From Treponema sp. (lineage in GTDB: Bacteria; Spirochaetota; Spirochaetia; Treponematales; Treponemataceae), in the NCBI GenBank assembly GCA_016296575.1, contig JAEDJA010000009.1:1-64000 (forward strand): a stretch of 64,000 bases of DNA. Reading direction: 5' to 3'. Position 1 is the first letter of the stretch. Each line of letters opens with the position of its first letter. The position numbers were made by a program, and so were the translations under genes. Shown here one piece after another: positions 33,604 to 42,791 of the stretch. The notes beneath the pieces were generated by a model. It was not told where the DNA came from, ran no database searches, and saw only the letters and a program-made list of their open reading frames with translations.

Positions 33604-35163
33604 TTAGCTGTTACGCATGCAGGTTTGCATCAACTGGACAAAATAGTAAATCTTTTTATAGATTTCAACCTCGAAAACTTTAAGCGGCTTTTCTCCGAAT
33701 TTTTCAAGCTCCTTCCAGTTCTGCACAATTACAGGTTTTTTGCTCTGGTGGTCATCAATAAGCTGCTTAATCATTTTACCGATGGTGATAAGATCTTTTG
33801 TACCATCAGTAATATATTCCTTTGCCAGTTCGTTGGAATCTGAAATGACACGATTTACAATGTTTTCAGCACCAGGGTCATGACTCATCTGTGGAAGAAG
33901 ATTTTTAATTTTCATACCCATTGTGCCTTCTTCGGCAAGGGAACTGTCCAGATCCTCGATTTTTGAAATAAGTCCCAGCAGATTCTGAAAGGCCTGTGAC
34001 ATTGGCTGTGCAACAGAAGTGTCCCATTGTCCGCGAATAAGAACAATGTCGTAATATTCCTGCAGGTCTTTTTTTACAAACTGTGTAAGGAAGGCTGCAA
34101 TATAGTTCAGACTTTCTGTGTATTCAAAAAGATCCAGTTCTTTTTTCTGGAAAATGGCATTGGAAGCTTCGGTGTAGTTTTTCAGAACTTGAACAGCTCC
34201 TTCACCAAAAATCTGGCTGGAAATGTTTGAAGCTTTGGAAGATCTCTGTTCGTCTTCCAGTTTGTTGATGGTACTGAAAACTTCGGATTCAAGCTTTTCC
34301 AGGTAAGTATCTACAATAGTTTCTGTGTGTTCAACAATTCGTACTCTGTACTTTGGATCCTTTGATGCAATCTGAACAATCATTTCCAGTGCGTTGGAAG
34401 CCTGAATACTCTTCATTTTGGAAAGCACTTTTCTCCATGTATTCTGGTTCAGTGATGTCATATTGCGTTCTTTAAACATGTTGAACAGATTGTCCCAGTA
34501 AAGATCCCCTGGAATAGAGTAGAGGATAGTGGAAAAATCTTTAAGATCATCAAGAATGTAATCTGCAGTGATTTTTTCAAAGGCCGGTACTACATTGAAA
34601 CTGTATTCCTGGATTTTTGAAGAAAATTTCTTGAGCATGAAGTAATAGTCAAACATACAGAAATCATAAAGGGCAGTGTAGGCTTTGAAGGTGCTTTCTA
34701 TAAGGAAGGCCCGCTGGGAATCAAAGCCCTGACTGAATGCTTCAAAATCTTCTTCAATCTGGGAACGGATTTTTTCCAAAGGAATTTTCTTGGACATTTC
34801 CTGAATTTTTTCTTCACTCAGGTGTTCCAGCAGTTCAGACTGTTTTTCCGAAAGACTATAGCTTATGATCTGATGTTTAATAAGATTCTTGTTCTGGATA
34901 TTTTTAAAAGCCATCTGGGTAGGTGCAATGATTTTGTAAATATCATAGAAAAGTTTTGCAAATGGCGGAAGAATCTCAGAGGAAGATGCTTTGTAAAAAT
35001 TGTGATAGCGGGTTTTGGAAAATACTTTTGCTATGGCTTTAATTCTTTTGCGGTTTTCTGCGTCAGGACCGCTACCACCAAAAAGGGTTCCAAACAGAGT
35101 TTGTAAAAAACTTTGTTTCTGAGGCTGAATTTTCTTTTCTTTTTCTGGTGTTCCAATATCCAT
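33604..35163 (-). CDS. DUF5312-like treponemal protein of unknown function (519 aa)
   Basis: The protein resembles a helical family seen in treponemes. The assignment is from general appearance, not a motif of known function. It is all-alpha, charged and without signal peptide or transmembrane segment; the N-terminus has a glycine-rich LFGTLFGGSG segment. The ATG at 35163 is chosen because TATAAT ends 7 nt before it; in-frame codons further upstream lie inside or before that promoter. The gene is convergent with uvrC, with the structured element between them. Confidence 0.6.
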   Translation of the reverse strand: MDIGTPEKEKKIQPQKQSFLQTLFGTLFGGSGPDAENRKRIKAIAKVFSKTRYHNFYKASSSEILPPFAKLFYDIYKIIAPTQMAFKNIQNKNLIKHQIISYSLSEKQSELLEHLSEEKIQEMSKKIPLEKIRSQIEEDFEAFSQGFDSQRAFLIESTFKAYTALYDFCMFDYYFMLKKFSSKIQEYSFNVVPAFEKITADYILDDLKDFSTILYSIPGDLYWDNLFNMFKERNMTSLNQNTWRKVLSKMKSIQASNALEMIVQIASKDPKYRVRIVEHTETIVDTYLEKLESEVFSTINKLEDEQRSSKASNISSQIFGEGAVQVLKNYTEASNAIFQKKELDLFEYTESLNYIAAFLTQFVKKDLQEYYDIVLIRGQWDTSVAQPMSQAFQNLLGLISKIEDLDSSLAEEGTMGMKIKNLLPQMSHDPGAENIVNRVISDSNELAKEYITDGTKDLITIGKMIKQLIDDHQSKKPVIVQNWKELEKFGEKPLKVFEVEIYKKIYYFVQLMQTCMRNS

Positions 35164-35170
35164 AATCTCC

Positions 35171-35176
35171 ATTATA
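35171..35176 (-). promoter_or_regulatory. -10 box 7 nt before the 35163 start (leaderless)
   Basis: TATAAT on the minus strand, then GGAGATT, then ATG. The GGAG is too close to the predicted transcription start to be on the mRNA, so a leaderless transcript is likely. Confidence 0.45.
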
Positions 35177-35275
35177 TAGGTAAATTGTTTTTTTTTCAAT
35201 TTTCCGATATACTTAGGTGCTATTATAATCTGTTAAATAAAAGTGAATATTATATACAAAAAGGAGACTGCTTAA

Positions 35276-36160
35276 ATGTTTTTACAACAGCTGGTAAACG
35301 GCCTTTCATTGGGAAGCATCTATGCACTCATTGCTCTTGGCTATACCATGGTTTACGGAATCGTAAAACTCATCAACTTTGCCCATGGCGATGTTATGAT
35401 GGTAGGTGCCTATACAGGCTATTTTATTCTTCGGGCTATGAATCCTGGAATTCCGGGCCTTCTCATGGGTTTTGTTGGAGCCATGCTTTTCTGTGCTTTG
35501 CTTTCCCTTGTAATTGAACGATTTGCTTATCGTCCTCTTAGAACAGCCCCTCGTCTGAACTCACTTATTACTGCTATTGCCGTAGAACTGATTCTTCAGA
35601 ATGTAATGCGTGTTCTTCCTTTTGTAGGACCAAACCCACGTCAGTATCCTACAATGAACAGTGTAAACTTTCAGCTTGGACCTGTGAGCATTTCGAACCT
35701 GCAGTGCATTGTTATTGTATCTTCAGTTGTGCTTATGGTGCTTTTGAATATTCTTGTAAACTATACAAAAACTGGAAAAGCAATGCAGGCTGTAAGCTTT
35801 GATCTTCAGGCTTCAAGTCTTATGGGAATCAACGTAAATAGAACAATTGCCATCACCTTTGTAATCGGTTCAATTCTTGCTGGTGCTGGTGGTGTTCTTT
35901 ATGCCACCGCTTATCCTCAGGTTGATCCAATGATGGGATATATGCCTGGTCTTAAAGCCTTTGTTGCCGCAGTTCTTGGTGGAATCGGATCAATTCCAGG
36001 AGCCATGCTGGGTGGTGTTCTTCTTGGTGTTGCAGAAACCCTTACAAAAGGATTTATCTCTTCTCAATATGCGGATGCCATTTCCTTCTCTATTCTAATT
36101 ATCGTTCTTCTGGTAAAACCAACTGGAATCTTCGGTAAGAAACGGGTTGTAAAAGTTTAA
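35276..36160 (+). CDS. livH: Branched-chain amino acid ABC permease LivH (294 aa)
   Basis: This is one of two membrane subunits of the Liv importer. About eight hydrophobic helices are visible. It starts with FLQQLVNGLSLGSIYALIALGYTMVYGIVKLINFAHGD, the typical LivH N-terminus, and carries the permease loop GGIGSIPGAMLGG that contacts the ATPases. AGGAGA precedes the ATG. It is the first gene of livHMGF. Confidence 0.94.
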   Translation: MFLQQLVNGLSLGSIYALIALGYTMVYGIVKLINFAHGDVMMVGAYTGYFILRAMNPGIPGLLMGFVGAMLFCALLSLVIERFAYRPLRTAPRLNSLITAIAVELILQNVMRVLPFVGPNPRQYPTMNSVNFQLGPVSISNLQCIVIVSSVVLMVLLNILVNYTKTGKAMQAVSFDLQASSLMGINVNRTIAITFVIGSILAGAGGVLYATAYPQVDPMMGYMPGLKAFVAAVLGGIGSIPGAMLGGVLLGVAETLTKGFISSQYADAISFSILIIVLLVKPTGIFGKKRVVKV

Positions 36161-36200
36161 TTGTAAAGCTTTTGGCCAAACTAAAACTCAGGAGTTTATT

Positions 36201-37229
36201 TTGTTAAAACAGACACGAAATATGATTATTCCGGGCGTAGTTGCAGTTCTTGCTGTTGCCCTTCCAACAATTCTCATTCAGGCAGGACTTATTGGTGCTT
36301 ACACAGCCCAGATCCTTACTTTGTCTGGTGTTTACGCCATTATGGCACTTTCGGTAAACATCATCTGTGGTATTACAGGACAGCTTTCTTTAGGACAGGC
36401 TGGATTTATGGCTATTGGTGCATATGCTACAATCATTCTTTCTTCCGATCTGCATATTCCTCTTCCTGTAAGCATTCTTCTTGCTGGAATTATTACAGCT
36501 TTCTTCGGTTTCCTTATTGGATTTCCTACATTGAAACTGGAAGGTGATTATCTTGCCATTGTAACATTAGGTTTTGGTGAAATTATCAGGGTTGTTTTGA
36601 TTAACCTGAAGAAATGGACTGGGGGACCAAACGGAAAGCAGTTTACCACAATTCTTACATTGAATCCTACAATAGCCTATCTTGTGATTATCGGGGTTCT
36701 TACAGCTCTTATAATTCTTGTTCAGAATTTTGTTCGTTCTACTTACGGTCGTGCCATTCTTGCCGTTCGTGAAGATGAAATTGCCGCCAACAGTTCAGGA
36801 ATCTCTGTTTTCAAATACAAGATGATTGGTTTTGTTATTGCATCGTTTGTTGCCGGTATTGGTGGTGCTCTTTATGCTCCTTTCATTGGCTTTGTAAAAC
36901 CAGATCAGGCTTCATTTACCAAAAGTATCGATTTCCTTATTTTCGTAGTTCTTGGTGGAATGGGCTCAACTTCCGGAAGTGTTCTTGCAGCCTTTGTTCT
37001 TACTTACCTGCAGGAAATCCTCCGATTCCTTAAAGATTACCGTCTGCTTTTTTATCCGGTAATTCTGATTATTGTAATGCTGTTCCGACCACAGGGACTT
37101 ATGGGAAAGAAAGAATTCTCCTTTGTAACTGCTTTTGACTGGCTTAAAAATGATTCTGTTGCCTGGTTCAAGAAGCTTCCATCAAAATTTAAAAAAGGAA
37201 ACAAAGAGACTGCTAAGGAGGCTGAATAA
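36201..37229 (+). CDS. livM: Branched-chain amino acid ABC permease LivM (342 aa)
   Basis: This is the second membrane subunit, with about nine helices. Typical LivM segments are YAIMALSVNIICGITGQLSLGQAGFMAIGAY and VVLGGMGSTSGSVLAA. The start is a TTG at 36201, supported by AGGAG 7 nt upstream; an in-frame ATG 21 nt later lacks one. The C-terminal tail is Lys-rich and cytoplasmic. The stop overlaps the livG start (TAATG). Confidence 0.93.
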   Translation: MLKQTRNMIIPGVVAVLAVALPTILIQAGLIGAYTAQILTLSGVYAIMALSVNIICGITGQLSLGQAGFMAIGAYATIILSSDLHIPLPVSILLAGIITAFFGFLIGFPTLKLEGDYLAIVTLGFGEIIRVVLINLKKWTGGPNGKQFTTILTLNPTIAYLVIIGVLTALIILVQNFVRSTYGRAILAVREDEIAANSSGISVFKYKMIGFVIASFVAGIGGALYAPFIGFVKPDQASFTKSIDFLIFVVLGGMGSTSGSVLAAFVLTYLQEILRFLKDYRLLFYPVILIIVMLFRPQGLMGKKEFSFVTAFDWLKNDSVAWFKKLPSKFKKGNKETAKEAE

Positions 37230-38014
37230 TGAGCGATAATACAGTATTGAAAGCATCCGATATTTCCATTATTTTCGGTGGACTTTGTGCCGTAAGCGGT
37301 TTTTCCTGCGAATTGAAACATGGTGAACTGGTAGGACTTATTGGACCAAACGGAGCTGGTAAAACTACAATCTTCAACATGCTTTCAGGAATTTATACTC
37401 CTACAAGCGGACAGATTACCTTTACCGATCGAAAAGATCGAATCCACATTACAAATAAAATGCGCCCTGCTCAGTTGAATAAATTGGGTATTGCCCGTAC
37501 TTTCCAGAATATCCGTCTTTTTGGAAATCTTACTGTTGCCGATAACGTACGAATTGCCCTTCATAACCAGCGAATCTGCAATCCTTTAGACGTTCTTTTC
37601 CGAACTCCACGATTCCGACGCAACGAAAAAATCATGGATAAGAAAGTAGATGAACTTCTTTCCGTTTTGAATATTCAGAACAAAAAAGAAGAACTGGCTA
37701 AAAATCTTCCTTACGGTGAACAGCGAAAACTGGAAATTGCCCGAGCTTTGGCTTCAAATCCAAGAATCCTTCTTCTGGATGAACCTGCCGCCGGTATGAA
37801 TCCTCAGGAAACTGAAGAACTCCGCCAGATGATTGAGCGCATTCGAAAAGAATTTAATCTTACAGTGCTTCTTATTGAACACGATATGAAATTTGTTATG
37901 GGAATCTGTGAACGAATTATGGTTCTGGATTATGGTCACATTATTGCCGAGGGCGGTCCTGAAGAAATCAAGAACAATCCTCAGGTAATCAAAGCTTATC
38001 TTGGTAACTCATAG
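37229..38014 (+). CDS. livG: Branched-chain amino acid ABC ATPase LivG (261 aa)
   Basis: This ATPase powers uptake with LivF. Walker A GPNGAGKTT, the family-specific LGIARTFQNIRLF, signature LPYGEQRKLEIARAL (the Y-G-E variant usual in LivG), Walker B ILLLDEPAAGMNP and switch His IEHDM are present. AAGGAGG lies ahead of the ATG. Confidence 0.95.
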   Translation: MSDNTVLKASDISIIFGGLCAVSGFSCELKHGELVGLIGPNGAGKTTIFNMLSGIYTPTSGQITFTDRKDRIHITNKMRPAQLNKLGIARTFQNIRLFGNLTVADNVRIALHNQRICNPLDVLFRTPRFRRNEKIMDKKVDELLSVLNIQNKKEELAKNLPYGEQRKLEIARALASNPRILLLDEPAAGMNPQETEELRQMIERIRKEFNLTVLLIEHDMKFVMGICERIMVLDYGHIIAEGGPEEIKNNPQVIKAYLGNS

Positions 38015-38025
38015 GAGATTTCATC

Positions 38026-38730
38026 ATGTTAAAAGTAGAAAATCTTTGTGTAAACTACGGGGCCATTGTTGCCCTTAAAGGCATCAATTTCAATGTAGAA
38101 AAGGGTGAAATCATCACTTTGATCGGCTCAAACGGAGCTGGTAAAACTACTACTCTTCATGCTCTTTCAAATATCATAAAAAAACAGAGCGGATCAGTTA
38201 CTTTCAATGGTGAAGACATTACTTCCATGAGTGCTGATAAAATTGTTACCCGCCATCTGATTCAGGTTCCGGAAGGACGACGCATCTTTTTGAATCTTTC
38301 TGTTAAAGAAAACCTGGAATTGGGTGCATATCTTCGAAAAGATAAAGCCGGTATCAAACAGGATCAGGAAAGAGTTTTTGAATATTTTCCTCGTATTAAA
38401 GAACGTCTGCGTCAGAATGCAGGAACTCTTTCTGGTGGAGAGCTTCAGATGCTTGCAATGGGACGTGCTCTTATGGCAAAACCTGAGCTTCTTCTTTTGG
38501 ATGAACCTTCCATGGGTCTTGCACCTATTTTTGTTGATGAAATTTTCAATATTATTCAGCGCATCAATAAAGATGGAACAACAATTCTTCTGGTTGAACA
38601 GAATGCTATGAAAGCTCTGTCCATTGCTGATCGTGCTTACGTTCTGGAAACTGGTGCTATTACAAAAAGTGGCAATGCTGCTGATCTTATTTCTGATCCG
38701 GCCGTAAAAGCTGCTTACCTTGGTGGTTGA
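38026..38730 (+). CDS. livF: Branched-chain amino acid ABC ATPase LivF (234 aa)
   Basis: This is the second ATPase. Walker A GSNGAGKTT, VPEGRRIFLNLSVKENLELGAY, signature LSGGELQMLAMGRAL, Walker B LLLLDEPSMGLAP and the LVEQNA switch are typical of LivF. TAGGAG precedes the ATG, 11 nt after livG. It closes the livHMGF operon; radA follows after 24 nt and may be read through. Confidence 0.95.
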   Translation: MLKVENLCVNYGAIVALKGINFNVEKGEIITLIGSNGAGKTTTLHALSNIIKKQSGSVTFNGEDITSMSADKIVTRHLIQVPEGRRIFLNLSVKENLELGAYLRKDKAGIKQDQERVFEYFPRIKERLRQNAGTLSGGELQMLAMGRALMAKPELLLLDEPSMGLAPIFVDEIFNIIQRINKDGTTILLVEQNAMKALSIADRAYVLETGAITKSGNAADLISDPAVKAAYLGG

Positions 38731-38754
38731 TCAAGCTGATTTTAGGAGGGGGAT

Positions 38755-40113
38755 TTGGCAAAAAAGAACGGTAGCATCCTTTATAAATGCACAGAATGTG
38801 GATATTCTCAGCCTAGATGGCTTGGTCGTTGTCCTGAATGCGGCAACTGGAATACTCTTGAAGAATGTATAATTGATTCTCAGGCAGTAAGTCCTGCGGG
38901 GCGGGGAAGTGCAACGGTTGAAAAAGTAAAGCCGGTTCCATTGTCTTCAATTCAGGCAAAAGATAATTCCCGTTATATGACAGGAATCGAAGAATTTGAC
39001 CGGGTTCTTGGTGGTGGTGCTACAAAACGTTCTGCGACCCTTATTGGTGGTGAACCTGGAATTGGAAAATCAACACTTCTTCTTCAGACAGCTGCAAGCG
39101 TTGCAAAGGGCTTTGGTAAAAATGGAAAGGTGCTTTATGTAAGCGGTGAAGAGTCAGCTACCCAGATTAAAGAACGAGCTGACCGCCTTGGATTGGACAC
39201 CAGTGGAATTCAGCTTTTGTGTACCATGCGCCTGGAAGATGTAAATGATGCTTTAGACACCATAAATCCTCTTTTCGTAATTATTGATTCAATTCAGACA
39301 ATTTACTCTGCTTCTATGGGACTTGTTCCAGGCACAGTAAACCAGCTTAAATATTGTACCAACGAATTTATTTCCTGGGTTAAGGAGAGGGATGCTGTTC
39401 TGATTATGACAGCCCATGTTACAAAAGACGGAACTATTGCAGGTCCTAAATCTGTTGAACACATGGTTGATACAGTAATCTCCTTTGAAAGAAATTCTGA
39501 AGATGTAAGGTTCCTCCACGCACAGAAAAACCGTTTTGGTTCTGTTGATGAGCTTGGCATTTTCACCATGAGCGAGAAGGGTCTTTCTCCTGTTATGGAT
39601 CCAGCCAGTCTGTTTGTTGTTCAGCGTGCCGAAAAACAGCCAGCCGGTGTAGTCTGTACTGCAGTTTTTGAAGGAAGCCGGGTTTTCCTGGTAGAAATTC
39701 AGGCACTTACAGTTCCGGCAAAATCTTCTATAAGCCGTGTATATTCCGAAAAAATTGATTCAGGCCGGGTTTCCCGTGTTGCTGCTGTTCTTGAAAAACG
39801 CTGTGGAATCCGCCTTTCAGACCAGGATATTTACATAAACGTTGCAGGCGGTGTTCGTCTTTCTGAAAGCAGTATTGATGCAGCACTTGCCGCTGCCCTT
39901 TACTCGGCCCGTGCTGATGTACCTGTGTCAGTTGGAACCGCTGTTATTGGTGAACTGTCTTTGGCTGGGGAAATTCGACCCGTTTCCAAGCAGAAGCAGC
40001 GTGTCAAAACGGCCCGAAACCTGGGGTTCCCTCACGTATACACTCCTGAAAATGATACAGAAAGCGTTCAGGTAACCAGCATAAAAGCCCTCATAAAAGA
40101 AATTTTTCGCTAA
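38755..40113 (+). CDS. radA: DNA repair protein RadA/Sms (452 aa)
   Basis: RadA promotes branch migration during recombination. A four-cysteine zinc finger (CTECGYSQPRWLGRCPEC, about 11-28) is followed by a RecA-like ATPase with Walker A GEPGIGKST (about 100) and the RadA-specific KNRFG motif (about 258). A Lon-protease-like C-terminal domain follows. The start is a TTG at 38755 with AGGAGGGGG 5 nt upstream. Length is normal. Confidence 0.95.
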   Translation: MAKKNGSILYKCTECGYSQPRWLGRCPECGNWNTLEECIIDSQAVSPAGRGSATVEKVKPVPLSSIQAKDNSRYMTGIEEFDRVLGGGATKRSATLIGGEPGIGKSTLLLQTAASVAKGFGKNGKVLYVSGEESATQIKERADRLGLDTSGIQLLCTMRLEDVNDALDTINPLFVIIDSIQTIYSASMGLVPGTVNQLKYCTNEFISWVKERDAVLIMTAHVTKDGTIAGPKSVEHMVDTVISFERNSEDVRFLHAQKNRFGSVDELGIFTMSEKGLSPVMDPASLFVVQRAEKQPAGVVCTAVFEGSRVFLVEIQALTVPAKSSISRVYSEKIDSGRVSRVAAVLEKRCGIRLSDQDIYINVAGGVRLSESSIDAALAAALYSARADVPVSVGTAVIGELSLAGEIRPVSKQKQRVKTARNLGFPHVYTPENDTESVQVTSIKALIKEIFR

Positions 40114-40163
40114 ATTTCCATTTTTTTCAAAAAAAATCTGATTTTCTCATGTTTATTGTTTAG

Positions 40164-40180
40164 TTGGCACGGAAATTGCT
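40164..40180 (+). promoter_or_regulatory. Sigma-54 promoter of the small heat-shock gene
   Basis: TTGGCACG-GAAA-TTGCT matches the -24/-12 consensus TGGCACG-N4-TTGCT, with the GG and GC elements spaced correctly (40166-40167 and 40178-40179). The start would be near 40191. An activator of the NtrC type would be required; none is encoded in the window. Confidence 0.85.
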
Positions 40181-40267
40181 ATATATAAGATGTAACGTAA
40201 AGTTACCCAAAGGTAAAACCTTGGAACATAAATAATAAATAAGACCCGAAAGGGCCGGGAGTATTAC

Positions 40268-40687
40268 ATGAACGCATATTCAATTTTTGATTCACTTTTC
40301 GATGACATGATGGGAACAAATCCATCAGTTTACACAGCAAGCTCTCGTACACCTCGTGTAGATGTAACTGCAGATGACAAAGCTTATTATCTTGATATGG
40401 AACTGCCAGGACTTTGCGAAGAAGATGTAAACATTGAACTGGACAACAAAACCCTTACAATTTCTTCAAAAGAAGTAAAAGAAGCTAAAGCCGACAAAAA
40501 GGAAAAGGATGAAAAGAAGGTATTCATTAAGGAACGCCGCGAACTGAACTTCAGCCGTACATTCACTTTGCCTGATGACGTTGACTTTGAAAACATCTGT
40601 GCCACTTTCAAAAACGGCATTCTCACATTGAAGATGCCAAAGGTGGAACTTCCAAAACCTAAAAAGATCCTTATCAGCGCAGCATAA
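40268..40687 (+). CDS. Small heat-shock protein, Hsp20/alpha-crystallin family (139 aa)
   Basis: This ATP-independent chaperone binds unfolding proteins. The alpha-crystallin domain spans about 28-125 (PRVDVTADDKAYYLDMELPG to FKNGILTLKMPK). The C-terminal I-x-I motif (ILI) used for oligomer assembly is present. It is expressed from a sigma-54 promoter about 77 nt upstream of the ATG. In the leader, CCCG at 40245-40248 could pair with CGGG at 40256-40259, which overlaps the GGGAG Shine-Dalgarno; this hint of thermosensing is weak. A strong terminator follows. Confidence 0.93.
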   Translation: MNAYSIFDSLFDDMMGTNPSVYTASSRTPRVDVTADDKAYYLDMELPGLCEEDVNIELDNKTLTISSKEVKEAKADKKEKDEKKVFIKERRELNFSRTFTLPDDVDFENICATFKNGILTLKMPKVELPKPKKILISAA

Positions 40688-40715
40688 TAACCGCTTGTCC
40701 TAAATAACCTCCTGG

Positions 40716-40747
40716 CCGCACCTGGAACTCCGGGTGCGGTTTTTTTT
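40716..40747 (+). terminator. Intrinsic terminator after hsp20
   Basis: CCGCACCTGG and CCGGGTGCGG form a ten-pair stem (one G-T) around AACT, followed by eight T. Confidence 0.9.
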
Positions 40748-40810
40748 GTTTTATTGATAGAATTTATCAAATCAAATATAATCATTTAAAATTTTGTTTT
40801 TGGAGTTATT

Positions 40811-41794
40811 ATGAAAAAGCTTCTTGTGGTTTTAAGTTTACTGTCCGTAGTAATTCTTTCTGGTTGTGCCACGACTGGAGCAAAAGAACCACAGATTACA
40901 AATATTGCAAATCAGGCACCTGAAAAAACTTACACTCTGCTGGATTTTTACAATTATGTTCCACCTGTTGAATCAGAAAAAATTTCTTGTGTAGGTATAA
41001 TTTCAACTGAATTGGGACAGGATGTACAGGCAATGGTCACTGGTGCTACTCCGGTTTTAAAACCTGCTCTGGTTCCTGAATCACTGGGAAAATCGGCAGT
41101 TACATCTCTTAGAAGAAAATATTATTACGATGGCCAGACTCGGGAAGTCACCTTTGAAATTGTTTATTTTGGTATAGAACCAAAGTATTATGCAGAACGT
41201 TCGGTTATCATGAGCAGTGATGTAATTGGAACTGCCTGCGGTGATTCAGTCGGTGTAGTTTTACGTTCAGAAAATCTTGAACCATATCTCATTTCTGTTT
41301 CAAATACAAAACCAGACTACCTTGATGGTCACTGGTATTACTATCCAGGAATTATGGACTCAAGGAACGTAAAATGGCTTGATTTTTTTCCGCCAGAAGA
41401 TAGTGCGGAGGAATTAAAAGAGCTTTATGATCATGCAACAGAAGTATACAGTGAAACTCTTGGACATACTTTCGGATTCCTTTTCCAGAATCTTTACGAA
41501 ACCACTTTGCCGGTTTATCCATTTCTTCTGGAAGACGGTTCAAGTGTTCTTGGTATTGATTACATGGGCTGTCCTATGCTGCTGTACTTCCAGCCTGGCT
41601 TCTATGACTACCTGCAGGAGGAATACACACCGGGCGACAAAATCTATCTTCTGCTGCAGATTGCAGAGTTTGTAACTGGTCCAGAAGAAGGTACACTGGC
41701 TTACGAAGGTTATGTCCGTGATTATAGCCTCCGTTCACCAACAGAAGGTGTTTTCAACAAGTTTACTCTAATTAAAGAAGCATACTCAAAATAA
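40811..41794 (+). CDS. Lipoprotein of unknown function (327 aa)
   Basis: A signal peptide with lipobox LSGC (Cys near residue 19, then ATTGAKEP) marks a lipoprotein. The mature part is acidic and rich in Tyr, with no family I recognise. TGGAG lies upstream of the ATG. It follows the hsp20 terminator and precedes the cupin-nitroreductase gene by 47 nt. Confidence 0.72.
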   Translation: MKKLLVVLSLLSVVILSGCATTGAKEPQITNIANQAPEKTYTLLDFYNYVPPVESEKISCVGIISTELGQDVQAMVTGATPVLKPALVPESLGKSAVTSLRRKYYYDGQTREVTFEIVYFGIEPKYYAERSVIMSSDVIGTACGDSVGVVLRSENLEPYLISVSNTKPDYLDGHWYYYPGIMDSRNVKWLDFFPPEDSAEELKELYDHATEVYSETLGHTFGFLFQNLYETTLPVYPFLLEDGSSVLGIDYMGCPMLLYFQPGFYDYLQEEYTPGDKIYLLLQIAEFVTGPEEGTLAYEGYVRDYSLRSPTEGVFNKFTLIKEAYSK

Positions 41795-41841
41795 GCAGAC
41801 CTTTATCCTGGGTAAATTGAATAAACCATTATTGGAGGTAA

Positions 41842-42690
41842 ATGATGAAATTAGCTTATTCAGAAATTGAAACTGAACTCTTCCCAAACTTTAAAGGAGG
41901 AGAAGGCAATCTCCATGCAAAAATGTTTTCCGACGGCAAAAATCGCATCCTCTACGGACGTCTGGAACCGAATTCTACAATCGGTATGCATTGTCACGAA
42001 ACAAACAGCGAAATTATTTACATCCTTAGCGGAGACGGAAAATGTATTTGCGATGGCCAGACAGAATATTTTAAGCCAGGTGATGTACATTACTGCCCAA
42101 AAGGTCACCAGCACAGCCTGCAGAACAACAGTTCAAAAGACAGCCTTGAATTCTTTGCAGTAATTCCGGAAGACGATGTTTTTGCCAAAATGAAAACCCG
42201 CCGTTCAGTTCGCAAATTTAAGTCAGAAGTTCCACCAAAAGCCATGATCGAAAAGGTAATAGAAGCAGGAAGGTGGGCTGCAAGTGGCAGAAACCTTCAG
42301 TCTTCGGTGATTGTGGCTGTTACAAATAAGGAAATTATTTCAAAGCTTACAAAAATCAACGGGAAAATTTCAGAACGTTCCAGCGACCAGTTCTACGGTG
42401 CTCCGGTTGTTCTTGTGGTACTTTCCGATAAAAACTGGCGCAACAAAACTTATGACGGTTCTTTAATTCTTGGAAATATGATGCTTTGTGCCAGTGACAT
42501 GGGTCTTGGTTCCTGCTGGATTCACCGGGCAAAAGAAACCTTTGAGCTTCCTGAATGGCAGAACTGGTTAAAGTCTCTTGGTATTGAAGGTGAGTGGGAA
42601 GGAATAGGACATCTTGCACTGGGCTTCCCTGAAGGGGATATTCCAAAGGAAATTCCACGTACCGGAAATAAAGTATTCTGGTGTGAATAA
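41842..42690 (+). CDS. Cupin-nitroreductase fusion protein (282 aa)
   Basis: Residues 1-115 are a cupin: GMHCHETNSEIIYILSGDGKC and DVHYCPKGHQHSL hold the metal-binding His and Glu residues. Residues 117-282 are a nitroreductase-like flavoprotein: MKTRRSVRKFKSEVPPKAMIEKVIEAGRWAASGRN and a MGLGSCWI segment are the usual FMN-binding parts. The domains usually occur in separate genes. The substrate is unknown. GGAGG lies close before two consecutive ATG codons; 41842 or 41845 may be used. Confidence 0.85.
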   Translation: MMKLAYSEIETELFPNFKGGEGNLHAKMFSDGKNRILYGRLEPNSTIGMHCHETNSEIIYILSGDGKCICDGQTEYFKPGDVHYCPKGHQHSLQNNSSKDSLEFFAVIPEDDVFAKMKTRRSVRKFKSEVPPKAMIEKVIEAGRWAASGRNLQSSVIVAVTNKEIISKLTKINGKISERSSDQFYGAPVVLVVLSDKNWRNKTYDGSLILGNMMLCASDMGLGSCWIHRAKETFELPEWQNWLKSLGIEGEWEGIGHLALGFPEGDIPKEIPRTGNKVFWCE

Positions 42691-42791
42691 TTTAAAATCC
42701 TGCAGACCTAATTCCTCTGTTTTATTGAATTTTTCTCGAAATTTGCCGATAATATATAAGTAAAAATTTATATATAAGAGGCCACTTTATT

